Assembly (NCBI GenBank): GCA_001567185.1
Contig: LNFR01000110.1
Span: 62,001-126,000, forward strand
Origin: Bacteroidetes bacterium OLB12
Lineage (GTDB): Bacteria > Bacteroidota > Bacteroidia > Cytophagales > Cyclobacteriaceae
Direction of reading: 5' to 3'
Length of the DNA stretch: 64,000 nucleotides
Both the position numbers and the translations under genes were made by a program. Positions within the stretch are counted from its first letter, which is position 1, and each line of letters opens with the position of its first letter. Positions 1-9,536 of the stretch are shown here, piece by piece. The notes below the pieces were generated by a model. That model saw nothing but the letters and a program-made list of their open reading frames with translations. It had not been told where the DNA came from and made no database searches.

Positions 1-19
1 TCTCTGAAAGGAATTTGAA

Positions 20-178
20 TTAACCTTTCTTGGCCAGCGTTTCCTTTACCAGGTCGGCTGCTACAATTTCTTCTTTGAAGACATACGCGCCTGTTTTTTC
101 AGAGCGCACTGCGCGAATCACTTTAGCGTAATTCTTACCGTCAGTTTTCTTTAAGCTTGCAACAACTTTCTTTGCCAT
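20..178 (-). CDS. DUF4295 family small protein
   Basis: The reverse strand encodes 52 residues beginning MAKKVVASLKK and ending KETLAKKG, very basic. This is the DUF4295 family, a short Bacteroidota protein of unknown function normally found directly after rpmB and rpmG, as here. It begins two bases after the rpmG stop, so it is almost certainly cotranscribed with both ribosomal genes. Its charge and company suggest a ribosome-associated role, which is inference. In many relatives ftsY follows, but that would lie beyond the window edge. Confidence 0.9.
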   Translation of the reverse strand: MAKKVVASLKKTDGKNYAKVIRAVRSEKTGAYVFKEEIVAADLVKETLAKKG

Positions 179-180
179 GA

Positions 181-363
181 TTACTTAATTTCTTTGTGAA
201 CTGTATATTTTTTCAATACCGGATTGTATTTCTTCAACTCAATACGCTCGGTCGTGTTTTTACGGTTTTTGGTGGTAATGTAACGGCTCATACCAGCCTG
301 GCCGGTAGCCTTGTGTTCTGTACACTCTAATATTACCTGAATTCTATTGCCTTTCTTTGCCAT
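181..363 (-). CDS. rpmG: 50S ribosomal protein L33
   Basis: Sixty residues, highly basic, starting [18 protein letters not shown] and ending with a [10 protein letters not shown] tail, the usual L33 pattern and length. The protein is part of the large ribosomal subunit near the E site. Only one cysteine is present, so it is the zinc-free (C-minus) form. It sits between rpmB upstream and the DUF4295 gene downstream in one reverse-strand operon, the normal order in Bacteroidota. Confidence 0.97.
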   Translation of the reverse strand: MAKKGNRIQVILECTEHKATGQAGMSRYITTKNRKNTTERIELKKYNPVLKKYTVHKEIK

Positions 364-386
364 GGTGCAGCCTGATTAAATCGTAA

Positions 387-626
387 TTAGATAGAAAGTG
401 TTCCTTTAGCTTTGGCTTCTTTCAAAACGGCCGTTATCCCTTTCAGGTTGATGGTCTTAATAGCTTTGGCAGAAAGCTTTAATGTGATCCACTTGTTTTC
501 TTCAGGAATAAAGAAACGTTTGGTTTGAAGATTGGGATAAAACCTGCGCTTGGTTTTATTATTCGCGTGCGAAACGTTATTTCCAACCTGGGGTCTCTTT
601 CCGGTAATTTGACAAACTCGTGCCAT
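387..626 (-). CDS. rpmB: 50S ribosomal protein L28
   Basis: Seventy-nine residues beginning [20 protein letters not shown], the canonical L28 start, and ending KAKGTLSI. An in-frame ATG 66 bases further upstream adds a tail that matches no L28 and was not used. The protein is a structural component of the large subunit. First gene of the rpmB-rpmG-DUF4295 operon; rpmG follows after 23 bases. No well-formed promoter was identified in the upstream 200 bases. Confidence 0.97.
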   Translation of the reverse strand: MARVCQITGKRPQVGNNVSHANNKTKRRFYPNLQTKRFFIPEENKWITLKLSAKAIKTINLKGITAVLKEAKAKGTLSI

Positions 627-773
627 AATATGATTGAATTTTAGTACCCCTTCTCTAAAAAGGGACTGCAAATATCGGGAAATCGACCCCAAATATCCAA
701 AGCAGTTTTTAAATTAATGGAGGAATCATCCATATCTACCCTAAATAATTGATTTTTAGCTTGTTATTTAGGT

Positions 774-805
774 TTTGCTGATCGCACTCCAGCCCATTAA
801 CTTTA
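774..805 (+). promoter_or_regulatory. Bacteroidota-type promoter for the TPR histidine kinase
   Basis: TTTG at 774-777, a 20-base spacer, then TAACTTTA at 798-805, close to the Bacteroidota -33/-7 consensus (TTG, TAnnTTTG) with A as last base. The start codon lies 25 bases downstream. The response regulator at 3335 has the same arrangement with the same spacing. Confidence 0.5.
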
Positions 806-829
806 GCGCCAACTCCTAAACCCCAGCCT

Positions 830-2643
830 ATGAAAATCTGTTGGCCCGTTCTGTTTATTCTCCTCAACCTTTCAGCTACTGCCCGCCAATTTGATGCAGC
901 CGGAAGCGAGGCCCAAATGCAAGGCCTTACCGACCGGCAGAAGGTTCTGTTTATTAATCAAAATTTTTACGCACTATACAGTGCCGATTTTAATAACGCC
1001 AAAACCCTGGCCGAGTGGGCTGCCGCAAATGCAGCGGCCAACGGGTGGAAACAGGAAGAAGCCTATGCACAAATGAACTGGGGTATTGTAACCTACCTTT
1101 CGGGAGACTATGAGCATGTGCAGGAAAAATATTTTCGGGCACTTGCAGTATTCGAAGCGTTGAAGGACAAAGCGGGTATTGCTGCTGTAAATAATGAAAT
1201 GGCGGTTTTTTACCATAAGCAAAATGAGTTGGATAAAGCACTGGCCTGTTTAGCGGTTGCCGAAGAAAATGCCCGTGAGGTAAATGATCTTACGCGGCTT
1301 GGTACCGCGCTGGCACATCGCGGATCGTTTCTTTCCAGGCGCGGAAAAATTGAAGAAGCAAAACCCTACTATCTCGAAGTTTATGAAATCCGCAAAAAGA
1401 CAGCCGATAGTGTAGGATTGGGATATGTTCTGCTCGACCTGTCTGAAGTAGCGCTTCATGAGGGGAACTTAACCCAGGCGCTTAATTACATAAGCGAATC
1501 GAGCCGCATTCGCCAAAAGCTTGGCGATAAACAAGGTGTGGCCGTAAACCTGGTAACAAATGGAGAAGTGTTGCTTCAGGCAAAAAAATAAAAGAAGCGA
1601 TTACATCGCTTGAAGCCGGATTAAAACAGGGCGAAGCCATTGGTTATACCGATTTGGTGAAGTTTACGTTGGGTGCGTTGGCCGATGCACATTTGCAATT
1701 AAACGACTACAAAACGGCCTATACGTATCGCGAGCGGCAACATATCTTAAACGATAGTTTGTTTAACCTGGACAAAGCCAAAGTAATTCACGAAATGCAG
1801 ACCAAGTATGAAACCGTAAAAAAGGAAAATGAAATTCTGTTGCTCCGGCAGGAGAACCAGGTTAAAGATACAAGGCTTACTCAAAGCATGCAGGCCATTG
1901 TGGCCCTGTTGGGTGTACTGGCATTAATTCTGGCATTGGGATACCTGTGGAAAAACCGATTGCAATTAAAACAGCAAGCCGAATTGCAGTCAACGCGTGC
2001 CACTTTGCGCGAAGCACAATTGAAGGCGGTAATTGCATCGCAGGAAGAAGAACGAAAACGATTTGCTGCCGATTTGCATGATGGTTTCGGGCAAATGATT
2101 TCTGCCTTGCGGCTAACCCTATCGAAAGAAAAAATTGAAAAGCCTACGGTTGAACATGCACTGGGTGTGTTAAATGATATGAATACCGAAATCCGGAACA
2201 TCGCCTTTAACCTAATGCCCCAGGTGTTGATGAAGAACGGATTAAGTGAGGCAGTAAAAGAATTTGCAGCCCGCATTACCCGGGCCGGGGCAGTTTCAGT
2301 AACCGTACAAACTTTTGATCTGGATGAAGCCATGCCAGATGATTTGCGCATTGCCCTGTATCGTATTTGCCAGGAGTGGGTGAACAACATATTAAAATAT
2401 GGAAAGGCAAGCCAGATTGTCATTCAGTTGGTACAACACCCGCAAGAACTTGTGCTTACCATAGAAGATGATGGCAATGGCTTTGATTTAAGTTTGCTTA
2501 CCGAAGGCACCGGCAATGGCTGGAAAAATATTAATTCGCGCCTGCACATGATTAAAGGAAGCATTGAAATTGACACCACTCCCGGCCGAAGGGGAACAAC
2601 CCTGGTAGCCACAGTGCCCCTGGCGATTGCGCAAGCCGCCTGA
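830..2643 (+). CDS. TPR-containing sensor histidine kinase (HisKA_3/NarX type), frameshifted
   Basis: The repaired product is about 604 residues: signal peptide, TPR-like helical repeats over roughly residues 40-320, one membrane segment (VALLGVLALILALGYLW), then a HisKA_3 dimerisation domain with the phosphoacceptor in AADLHDGFGQM and an HATPase domain with NNILKYG and EDDGNGFD. This architecture is common in Bacteroidota kinases that signal through NarL/LuxR-type regulators. The likely partner is the regulator at 3335, which shares the promoter pattern. The frame breaks in the A7 run at 1582-1588: adding one A reads QAKKIKEAITSLEAG and joins both halves. A sequencing deletion is more likely than a true pseudogene. 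The signal sensed cannot be inferred. Confidence 0.88.
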
Positions 2644-2719
2644 CTCCGTGCTACCACGTATGTTTGAATACCTCTCTTGTGGTATTTAATACAGAGGTAA
2701 ACGCAGGTATTTTGCCTGT

Positions 2720-3268
2720 ATGAAAGTTTCAACCGAATACACGTTTAAAAACAGTGCGCATGAAAAGCCCTGCACGGTATCTCTAACTGATTATAACCTT
2801 ATTGTGCAAATGGATGGCAGTGCGCGTGCGGTTCCTTATGCGATGATTACCGCTATACGTTTATGCAGATCGCGAAATCGGTTTAAAGTTATTGTACAAC
2901 CGGATGGCCAACCGGCCATTGCAATCAGCAATCAGTATTATTTGTCGGGTTGCGAATGTGAAGATCGGTCGCGACAATATGCAACGTTTGTGCGTATTCT
3001 GCACTTTCACCTGAAATCAAAAAGCGCCACCACTTATATGTGTGGAAAACATTTGCACCGGTTGATAGGCTGGGCTTGCGGGTTGGTGGTACTTTCTTTT
3101 ATAGCGGCTTTTGTGCTGGAGTATTATAATCTCAATCCTTTCAGTACATGGGGGGTAGCTTTACTTTTTTCGGCTTTTTCCTTGCTGATACTGGTTGCAT
3201 TAAACTGGGGCCGAATGCCCAACATCTATAACCCCGATCAGATCCCATTTCAGTTTTTGCCTCAATAG
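2720..3268 (+). CDS. Two-TM membrane protein of unknown function
   Basis: 182 residues, not recognised as a named family. Residues 1-95 look like a soluble beta-rich domain and contain the short motif SGCECEDRSRQY; the overall pattern resembles PH-like membrane proteins, but only weakly. Two hydrophobic helices follow (about 113-132 and 142-160), then a short tail with NIYNPDQIPFQFLP. It lies between a histidine kinase and its probable response regulator, both in the same direction, so a link to that signalling pair is possible. The regulator has its own promoter, so cotranscription is uncertain. Confidence 0.7.
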   Translation: MKVSTEYTFKNSAHEKPCTVSLTDYNLIVQMDGSARAVPYAMITAIRLCRSRNRFKVIVQPDGQPAIAISNQYYLSGCECEDRSRQYATFVRILHFHLKSKSATTYMCGKHLHRLIGWACGLVVLSFIAAFVLEYYNLNPFSTWGVALLFSAFSLLILVALNWGRMPNIYNPDQIPFQFLPQ

Positions 3269-3281
3269 CATTGCTTGAAAC

Positions 3282-3312
3282 TTGTGTAGGATTTAATGAG
3301 CGTTTACCTTTA
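3282..3312 (+). promoter_or_regulatory. Bacteroidota-type promoter for the NarL-family regulator
   Basis: TTG at 3282-3284, a 20-base spacer, then TACCTTTA at 3305-3312; start codon at 3335. Spacing and final base match the promoter in front of the TPR kinase at 830. Confidence 0.5.
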
Positions 3313-3334
3313 AGGCGCACAGTTTTTTCTTTAA

Positions 3335-3971
3335 ATGAACACGGGCAGTCCTATTAAACTTATGTTGGTTGATGATCATCGCATTGTGCTGGATGGTTTA
3401 AAATCCATGTTCGACCAGGATAATAACTTTCAGATTGTCGCTACTGCAGGAAGCGCTGAGGAAGCGATGAGTTTATTACAGACCAAGCACCCTGATGTTT
3501 TACTTACCGATTATCGCCTTCCCGATGCCAGTGGCCTGGATTTATGTGTGTGGATAAAAGATAAACTACCCGCTACTAAAAGAGTAATTCTGAGTATGTA
3601 CGATGAGGTTGCCCTGGTGCGGCTGATTTTAAAGGAAGGTGTGGATGGTTACATTATGAAAAGTGTGCAGCAACTTGAATTAAAAAAATGCGCTCCACCA
3701 AATTATTCGGGGCATGCCGTACGTAAGCCCTGAAATAACACGCATGTTGTTAACCGATATAGGAAAGCAACCCGAAGAATTGCTTACAGCGCGTGAGCGG
3801 GAAGTATTAAACCTGATCGCCAAAGAATATTCCAACAAACAAATTGCCGACAAACTGTTTATTAGTGAGCGTACCGTGGAGACGCATCGTAAAAATATTT
3901 TCAGAAAAACGAATACTTCTACCCTGGTTGGCTTAATCAAATACGCATTCGCAAATAACTTAATACAATAA
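3335..3971 (+). CDS. NarL/FixJ-type response regulator, frameshifted
   Basis: The repaired product is about 211 residues. The receiver domain has acidic residues D13/D14, phosphoacceptor D59 in LLTDYRLPD, and the conserved lysine in GYIMKS. A LuxR-type helix-turn-helix follows (LTAREREVLNLIAKEYSNKQ, then ISERTVETHRKNIF). It is expected to be phosphorylated by the TPR kinase upstream and to bind DNA as a dimer. The frame is broken at the A7 run 3682-3688; with six A the text reads ELKNALHQIIRGMPYVSPEIT, the normal linker. A one-base sequencing insertion is the simplest explanation. Confidence 0.9.
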
Positions 3972-3973
3972 GC

Positions 3974-4629
3974 TTACGATCGGAGAACCATCGCAAGACT
4001 TTCCAACTCAAGGTGTGTAAAATCCGGTATAACCAGGTCGCAATGTTTTAACTCTGCCGGGGTGTGGGTGGTTGTTACACCTACTACGCGGGCCCCGGCC
4101 CGTTGGGCAGCTTCTATCCCCGAAAGGGAATCTTCAAACACAATAGTTTGAGCTGGTGCCAGGCTAATGCCTGGGCTGTTTTCAGATAAATTTCCGGGTT
4201 GGGTTTACCGTGCGCAACATGCGATTGATCCAGAATTACCGGAAAATAATTGCGCAAGCCGGTATTGTTCAAAACAAAATCCACATTGCTGCGCGGGGCC
4301 GAAGTACCGATGGCACAAGGAATTTTTTGATTGGATAATTTTTCTAAAAATAATTCCAGCCCGGCAACGGGAGCAATCGCGTCTTTATAAATAGCCCGAA
4401 ACATTGCTTCTTTTTCTTCGCCTAACTCGAGCAATCTCTCTTTGGAAAGTTTACCAAATAGGTTGGTGATCCACTCGTTATTGGTGCGACCATAAATACG
4501 CTTAATCAATTCTTCATCTGAAAAATGATATCCATATTTTTCACAGAATTGTTTTAACGAAATTTTATGGTAGGGATTGGTGTCCACAATCACCCCGTCC
4601 ATATCAAACACTACTCCAAATAAATTCAT
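3974..4629 (-). CDS. HAD-superfamily hydrolase, beta-phosphoglucomutase-like, frameshifted
   Basis: The repaired product is about 218 residues beginning MNLFGVVFDMDGVIVDT. The DxDGVxxDT motif (D9, D11) supplies the aspartyl nucleophile and acid/base; GTSAPRS is motif II, and GKPNPEIYL with FEDSLSGIEAA after repair are motifs III and IV. The cap size fits subfamily I sugar-phosphate phosphatases or mutases; the substrate is not predictable. A missing base near 4164-4167 breaks the frame (LGLAPAQTIVFEDS is restored by adding one). The start was chosen because the preceding gene on this strand stops ten bases upstream; an earlier in-frame ATG lies within that gene. Confidence 0.88.
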
Positions 4630-4639
4630 GAAATCAAAC

Positions 4640-6817
4640 TCAATGTATAACAACAAAACGCCTGCCGGTGGTTTTACCCTGGTAAGAAAACCGGGCAATA
4701 TAAATACCGGGCAGCAATCCGGAAACCTGAATGGGGTATTCCTGGTTGGCCGGAATGAAATAACTATTGGAAATCCGTTGGCCCATCAGGTTGTAGAATT
4801 GAACCAGCATGTTACGATCTGTTTTTATGTTGAAAGTTTCATTCGCATGAATTGGGTTTGGAAAAATTTCAATCAAGGGTTCATCCGGAAGGGTAGCCCC
4901 ATCTTCATTCTTCAGCACTACCAGGCCTCCGGTAGTCGTTCCGCATACAATGGCCGGCTTGTTGCTGTTAAACAGGTTAACAGTGGTTGGCCAGATGCGG
5001 CCCCCCAGGTTTCTCGATTCATGCGTTTCAGTAATCGGATTGAAGATGATTTCGGAAACACCCTGAATGTTTGTGTTCTGCGCCCGAAAATCTCCAAACA
5101 AGGTTAATTCCCCGCGTTGATTTCCCATTACCAGGTCTGCGCGCCCATCGCCATCCAGATCGGCCGCAGCTAATGCGGGATTTTGCCTGGCAGTACTGGA
5201 TGTTAACCCAAGAAAACTCTCATTTTTCAGGGTGTAAACAGGTTGAGTACCGCCTGTGTTTTGCCAATATTGAACGGCACCGGTAGCTTTTCCAATCAGG
5301 ATATCGGTTTTGCCATCCAGGTTTACATCTATCAGTAAAATGTTTTCCTGCTGTCCAAAAGAAAAATTCACTACCTGAAATGTTTGCCCGCTTATATCAA
5401 GCCGGCTGGTAGATTGATTTGGTATAAAGTATAAACTGGTAATACCTGTTTGAAAATTAGTGGCGGTAAAAACAAAATCCAGTGTGGCATCGGCATTCAT
5501 GTCGGCAAACTGAATCTTTACATTAAACAAAGGCGAGGTTGAAAAACTGGCAAAGTCTTCATTCACGAGTTTGAAATTGGCCTCGGTAGCTGAGCCGGTG
5601 TTTTCATAAACCCGAACTGTGCTGGCAAAGCCCGGCCCGGCAAAATTGCTGATGAACATATCCTGATCGCCATCGCCATCGGCATCCATAAATGCGGGAA
5701 CCGCGTAATCTCCCACATCAATCATTTCATCTTGTAAGAAATTGTTTTGTTGAAACACAAACTGGGGTAGTTGTTCGGTGCCTGTGTTTTTATAATACCA
5801 AAGCGACTGGCTGAAGTTGATGGAGTTAGTAAAAGTTCTTGCATATACATTGGGCGATGCAAGGAGGTCGCGCTTGCCATCCATGTCCACATCTTCATGG
5901 TAGGCAGCCGGAAAAAGCATGAAGTTGATGGGGTTAGCAGCAGGAAATAAGGTAGCGCTGTTCATGTTTGCGGTTTCAGAAGTACCCTTGTTTTCGAGAA
6001 ACGAAAGTTCGGTACATGCTTCTTCACTAAAGAACAAATCGCGGTCACCATCTCCATCGGTGTCGATGGTTAACATTGCTTTTCCACCGGCATGTTCAGT
6101 CCGGCCGTTTGGTATAGAATTGCAGGGAGCACCGCCAAAGGCAAAAAAGTTACAGTCGCACTCTTCCAGGTTGCCAAACGTTTGTGTTACCCGCTCCAGT
6201 TGTAACGAATCGCACGTGCCGGTGCGTTCCATACTCAGATTCTTATGGTATTCAATGGTGCCAATACCTACAAAGCGAACGTTTAAAATATCCAGGTCGC
6301 CATCGCCATCAATATCGTCAATTACAGGGATGTCCGAAGCATTGAGTTGCAGGTTTACATTCGATGTAAAACCTTTGGTTAAGATGGGGAAGCCGGGATT
6401 GTAGGCGCGCCACGATAAAGTTTGTTGCGGTTGCGTGGTATTGATGAAGGCAATCATGCCAAACGGATCGCTGGTGAACAAATCTTTTTTACCATCGCAA
6501 TTCAAATCGCGCAGCAAAAGCCATTGTGTTACTTCGGAAGGAAACAGCGATTCATATTCCGGAGCGTATTGGTAGCGGCTACCGGTATTCACGTAGGTGA
6601 AGATTTTATTGGCGGTGCGATCAAAAACAACCAAATCGTCTTTGGTGTCGCCATTTATATCCAGGGTGTTGATTTGCGCAGCGTTAAGACCACCGGCCCA
6701 GGGCATGGAAAGTATGTGAGAGGTCTCTACGGGTATGCTTTGATCGATCGTATAGGTAAACTGACCGAAAGCACTAAACGTTAAAGTAAGAAAGCACACA
6801 AGCCAGCCGGTCTTCAT
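4640..6817 (-). CDS. Secreted FG-GAP/VCBS-repeat protein with T9SS C-terminal sorting domain
   Basis: About 725 residues from MKTGWLVCFLTLTFSAFGQ, a clear signal peptide; a longer in-frame start would bury it. The body holds about nine calcium-binding-like repeats of the DxDGDxxxD kind (for example DIDGDGDLDIL, DTDGDGDRDLF, DLDGDGRADLV), which form an FG-GAP/VCBS beta-propeller. The last 80 residues (from about EIFPNPIHANETF to GRRFVVIH) are a type A T9SS sorting domain, so the protein should be exported through the Por system to the surface or medium. Function is probably adhesion or binding. A HAD hydrolase gene follows ten bases downstream. Confidence 0.9.
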   Translation of the reverse strand: MKTGWLVCFLTLTFSAFGQFTYTIDQSIPVETSHILSMPWAGGLNAAQINTLDINGDTKDDLVVFDRTANKIFTYVNTGSRYQYAPEYESLFPSEVTQWLLLRDLNCDGKKDLFTSDPFGMIAFINTTQPQQTLSWRAYNPGFPILTKGFTSNVNLQLNASDIPVIDDIDGDGDLDILNVRFVGIGTIEYHKNLSMERTGTCDSLQLERVTQTFGNLEECDCNFFAFGGAPCNSIPNGRTEHAGGKAMLTIDTDGDGDRDLFFSEEACTELSFLENKGTSETANMNSATLFPAANPINFMLFPAAYHEDVDMDGKRDLLASPNVYARTFTNSINFSQSLWYYKNTGTEQLPQFVFQQNNFLQDEMIDVGDYAVPAFMDADGDGDQDMFISNFAGPGFASTVRVYENTGSATEANFKLVNEDFASFSTSPLFNVKIQFADMNADATLDFVFTATNFQTGITSLYFIPNQSTSRLDISGQTFQVVNFSFGQQENILLIDVNLDGKTDILIGKATGAVQYWQNTGGTQPVYTLKNESFLGLTSSTARQNPALAAADLDGDGRADLVMGNQRGELTLFGDFRAQNTNIQGVSEIIFNPITETHESRNLGGRIWPTTVNLFNSNKPAIVCGTTTGGLVVLKNEDGATLPDEPLIEIFPNPIHANETFNIKTDRNMLVQFYNLMGQRISNSYFIPANQEYPIQVSGLLPGIYIARFSYQGKTTGRRFVVIH

Positions 6818-6861
6818 AAAAATATTTTCAAACTCTATAACGCTTACCCCTAGGCACCTGT

Positions 6862-6879
6862 TATCTTGCCTGCAAGATA
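6862..6879. promoter_or_regulatory. Inverted repeat between divergent genes (operator-like)
   Basis: Two perfect 8-base arms, TATCTTGC and GCAAGATA, are separated by CT. The dyad sits in the 82-base gap between the divergent FG-GAP gene and murF, 20 bases before the murF start. It could bind a dimeric regulator; no regulator can be assigned. Confidence 0.35.
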
Positions 6880-6899
6880 GTTTAGTTTCATACAATCGC

Positions 6900-8183
6900 A
6901 TGCACATTCAAGAACTCTACCTGCACTTTTTAGAATCAAGAAAGGTATCCACCGATACCCGCCAGATCGTTCCGGGTTGTCTGTTTTTTGCACTGCGCGG
7001 AGATAAGTTTAATGCCAACGAGTTTGCAGCCCAGGCGTTGGCAAATGGGGCATCGTATGCCGTGGTGGACGATGCCAACTATGTTGTAAGCGATCGGTGC
7101 ATTCTGGTGGAGGATACATTAGCAACACTGCAGGCACTTGCAAAATATCATCGCAGTCAATTAAAAATACCGGTTGTTGGCCTTACGGGATCGAATGGAA
7201 AAACCACCAGCAAGGAATTGGTTTTGGCTGTGCTGAGCAAAAAATTTAAAACGCATGCTACCAAAGGTAATCTCAATAACCATATTGGGGTACCGCTAAC
7301 TGTTTTATCGATTGATGATTCGTACGAAATGGCAGTTGTTGAAATGGGGGCCAATCATGTAGGTGAAATTGCCCTGCTTTGTTCTATTGCCAACCCTACG
7401 CACGGATTTATTACCAACATTGGCAAGGCACACATTGGTACTTTTGGCGGGTTTGAAAATATTATTCGGGGGAAGTCGGAACTATACCAGCACCTGATTT
7501 CGAATAACGGCACCGTATTTATCAATTCGCAAAATCCTATACTGGCTAACATGGCCAAGCGGTTTAAACAACCTTACTTTTATCCGGCTGTGGGAGATTA
7601 TTATCATGCCGTGCTGCTGGAAGCAGATCCGTTTATCCGTTTTAAGACCGAAGCGGGGGCCATCGTGCAAACACAATTAATGGGCGCTTATAATTTTGAG
7701 AACATAACGGCCGCACTTTGTATTGGAAAATTTTTTGGTGTAGCGGCAACAGACGCCAACCGGGCAATAGCAGAATATGTTCCGGGTAATATGCGGTCGC
7801 AGGTAATTACCAAAGGTTCCAACACAATCATATTAGATGCCTACAATGCAAACCCCAGTTCGATGGAAGCAGCCATTGAAAACCTGGCCGCTATGAAAGC
7901 CAAAAAGAAAGTAGCCATTGTTGGCGATATGTTTGAGTTGGAAGAGGAAGCAGCAATGGAACACGCGCGTATTGGAGAATTGTTGAAAAGCAAAAATTTT
8001 GATTCTGTGTATTTGTGTGGCGCGCTGATGCAATCGGCCAGCGCTCAGTTTCCAGGCGCAGTGTATTCTTCCTCTAAAGCCGGCTTAATTGAGTTATTAA
8101 AGAAAAACCCGATACAGGATTCAACAATATTAGTAAAAGCTTCGCGGGGTATTGGATTGGAGACAATTGTTGATTTTTTATAA
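6900..8183 (+). CDS. murF: UDP-N-acetylmuramoyl-tripeptide--D-alanyl-D-alanine ligase
   Basis: 427 residues, normal for MurF. The Mur ligase order is visible: N-terminal UMAG-binding domain (STDTRQIVPGCLFFALRG), central ATPase with P-loop GLTGSNGKTT (lysine about 101) and VVEMGANHVGEI, then the C-terminal ligase domain (LDAYNANPSSMEAAI, VGDMFELEEEA). It adds D-Ala-D-Ala to UDP-MurNAc-tripeptide in the cytoplasm, the last soluble peptidoglycan precursor step. Here it stands outside a division/cell-wall gene cluster, which is common in Bacteroidota. Confidence 0.97.
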   Translation: MHIQELYLHFLESRKVSTDTRQIVPGCLFFALRGDKFNANEFAAQALANGASYAVVDDANYVVSDRCILVEDTLATLQALAKYHRSQLKIPVVGLTGSNGKTTSKELVLAVLSKKFKTHATKGNLNNHIGVPLTVLSIDDSYEMAVVEMGANHVGEIALLCSIANPTHGFITNIGKAHIGTFGGFENIIRGKSELYQHLISNNGTVFINSQNPILANMAKRFKQPYFYPAVGDYYHAVLLEADPFIRFKTEAGAIVQTQLMGAYNFENITAALCIGKFFGVAATDANRAIAEYVPGNMRSQVITKGSNTIILDAYNANPSSMEAAIENLAAMKAKKKVAIVGDMFELEEEAAMEHARIGELLKSKNFDSVYLCGALMQSASAQFPGAVYSSSKAGLIELLKKNPIQDSTILVKASRGIGLETIVDFL

Positions 8184-8202
8184 CACATAAAAAGTAAAAG
8201 TT

Positions 8203-8475
8203 ATGGTACCTCATGCAGCTTACCACAATTCTCAGCAAGCACTCAGAATGAACGGGGTGTTTGTAAAACTAGCGCCCGAGGATTTTCAGAATTTGCTAAA
8301 TCGAAATGAAGGCCTGGCAGTAGTAACAACAAGCACTCATTTTTTTGGAACAACCTTTACGTATGTTACTTCGTACAAGGGATTGATTTTTTATTGCAAA
8401 ACCAAATCGCAATTGTCTGTTTCGAGTAAGCATGAATTAATTTTGGCACAGTCGGTTGCATTGCCACAAACCTAG
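8203..8475 (+). CDS. Small conserved-looking protein of unknown function
   Basis: Ninety residues starting MVPHAAYHNSQQALRMNGVF; no signal peptide or membrane segment. It has a mixed alpha/beta look with VVTTSTHFFGTTFTYVTSYK followed by GLIFYCKTKSQ. I do not recognise the family. It fills the gap between murF and the DUF2461 gene in the same direction with spacings of 19 and 3 bases, so it is likely cotranscribed and real. Confidence 0.65.
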   Translation: MVPHAAYHNSQQALRMNGVFVKLAPEDFQNLLNRNEGLAVVTTSTHFFGTTFTYVTSYKGLIFYCKTKSQLSVSSKHELILAQSVALPQT

Positions 8476-8478
8476 AAA

Positions 8479-9138
8479 ATGAATTTAGCAGCAATTCAAT
8501 CTTTTCTGAAGGCTATTGCCAAAAATAATAACCGCGAATGGTTTGAGAAGAACAAGACTAAATACGTAGAAGCCAAAACGTATTTTGATGATTTTGTAGA
8601 AGCCCTACACAAAGAAATTTTGAAGTTTGATGAAAGCCTGGCGGGCTTAAATCCTCGTAAGCTGGCGTTTCGAATTTATCGCGATGTGCGGTTCAGCAAA
8701 GATAAACGCCCGTATAAAACCAATATGGGCGCGGGCCTTTCTGCGCATGGTAAGATGGATCAGGAGCCGGGCTATTATATTCACATCGAACCGGGTAAAA
8801 GTTTTATGGCTGGTGGATTTTATATGCCAAACCCGGAGAACCTTGCCAAAATCCGGCAAGAGATTGATTACAACACGAACGACTTTCTGAAAATCCTGAA
8901 CGACAAAAAATTTAAAAAATATTTTACCGGCTTAGATGATTTCGACAAACTGAAAACCGCACCCAAGGGTTATCCAAAAGATCATCCGCACATTGGCCTG
9001 CTGAAGAATAAGAGTTTTGTGATATCTCATTACTTTACAGATAAAGCCGTACAAGACAAAAAATTTGTAAAAACGGCAGCCGAAGTTGCCAAGGCTATGA
9101 AGCCGCTAAATGATTTTCTGAAAGCGGCCGTAGGTTGA
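8479..9138 (+). CDS. DUF2461 (TIGR02453) family protein
   Basis: 219 residues. The family pattern is clear: FLKAIAKNNNREWFEKNK at the start, RIYRDVRFSKDKRPYKTNMG in the middle, then PGYYIHIEPGKSFMAGGFYMP. Members are soluble, widespread and of unknown biochemical function. It begins three bases after the preceding stop, in the same direction as murF and the 90-residue gene. Confidence 0.92.
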   Translation: MNLAAIQSFLKAIAKNNNREWFEKNKTKYVEAKTYFDDFVEALHKEILKFDESLAGLNPRKLAFRIYRDVRFSKDKRPYKTNMGAGLSAHGKMDQEPGYYIHIEPGKSFMAGGFYMPNPENLAKIRQEIDYNTNDFLKILNDKKFKKYFTGLDDFDKLKTAPKGYPKDHPHIGLLKNKSFVISHYFTDKAVQDKKFVKTAAEVAKAMKPLNDFLKAAVG

Positions 9139-9536
9139 TTTTTACAGATCATACACAGTAGCTAGGGCAGTTGCCCCTGATATTCAATGTGCAATTTAGG
9201 GGATTGATTTTTGATTGAATTTTCACCTGATCTCGGTAGGCCAGCAGGAAGAACATACCATATAGAAAGGGGTAGGGTTTGCCGGCCCGTTTCAGGGCAG
9301 ACCATTGGCAGCAGGCGTGCTTCTGTTGTAACCAAGCTCAGCACGCTGAAAAGCGTGGCAATAACTTCAAATAATTGGTTTTTTGCTTCAAACGGAAAGT
9401 ACTAACATATAAGCCGTTAGCTGTTTATTAAATTGTTAATAAAATGTTAGGAAGATTTAAAACGGAGCCTTCGTTTTTTGAAGGGTAAAAGGGATATTTT
9501 TGCTGCCTGAAAATCCAATTACTTAAACCCAATTTT
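9139..9536. other. 398-base intergenic leader upstream of the TonB receptor
   Basis: Only short unconvincing reading frames occur here on either strand. The last 60 bases are AT-rich and contain a likely -7 promoter element. I see no RNA gene, repeat or terminator. Confidence 0.5.
9478..9502 (+). promoter_or_regulatory. Candidate promoter of the TonB-dependent receptor
   Basis: TATTTTTG at 9495-9502 is an exact TAnnTTTG -7 element, 34 bases before the start codon. The nearest TTG (9478-9480) is only 14 bases upstream, shorter than usual, so the -33 assignment is weak. Confidence 0.4.

Noticed and set aside
1582-1588. Programmed ribosomal frameshift in the TPR histidine kinase
   Set aside because: The same kind of single-base slip occurs in 16 other unrelated genes, without conserved slippery heptamer or downstream structure, so assembly error is more likely.
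1881-2423. 180-codon reverse frame
   Set aside because: Antisense to the kinase core with catalytic motifs in the forward frame.
2651-2684. Hairpin after the TPR kinase as a terminator
   Set aside because: The six-base arms TACCAC and GTGGTA are widely spaced and no T tract follows.
5919-6404. 161-codon forward frame
   Set aside because: It is antisense to the FG-GAP gene, whose repeats and sorting domain are unambiguous.
9139-9536. Riboswitch or small RNA gene upstream of the TonB receptor
   Set aside because: No conserved riboswitch motif or strong stem can be recognised.
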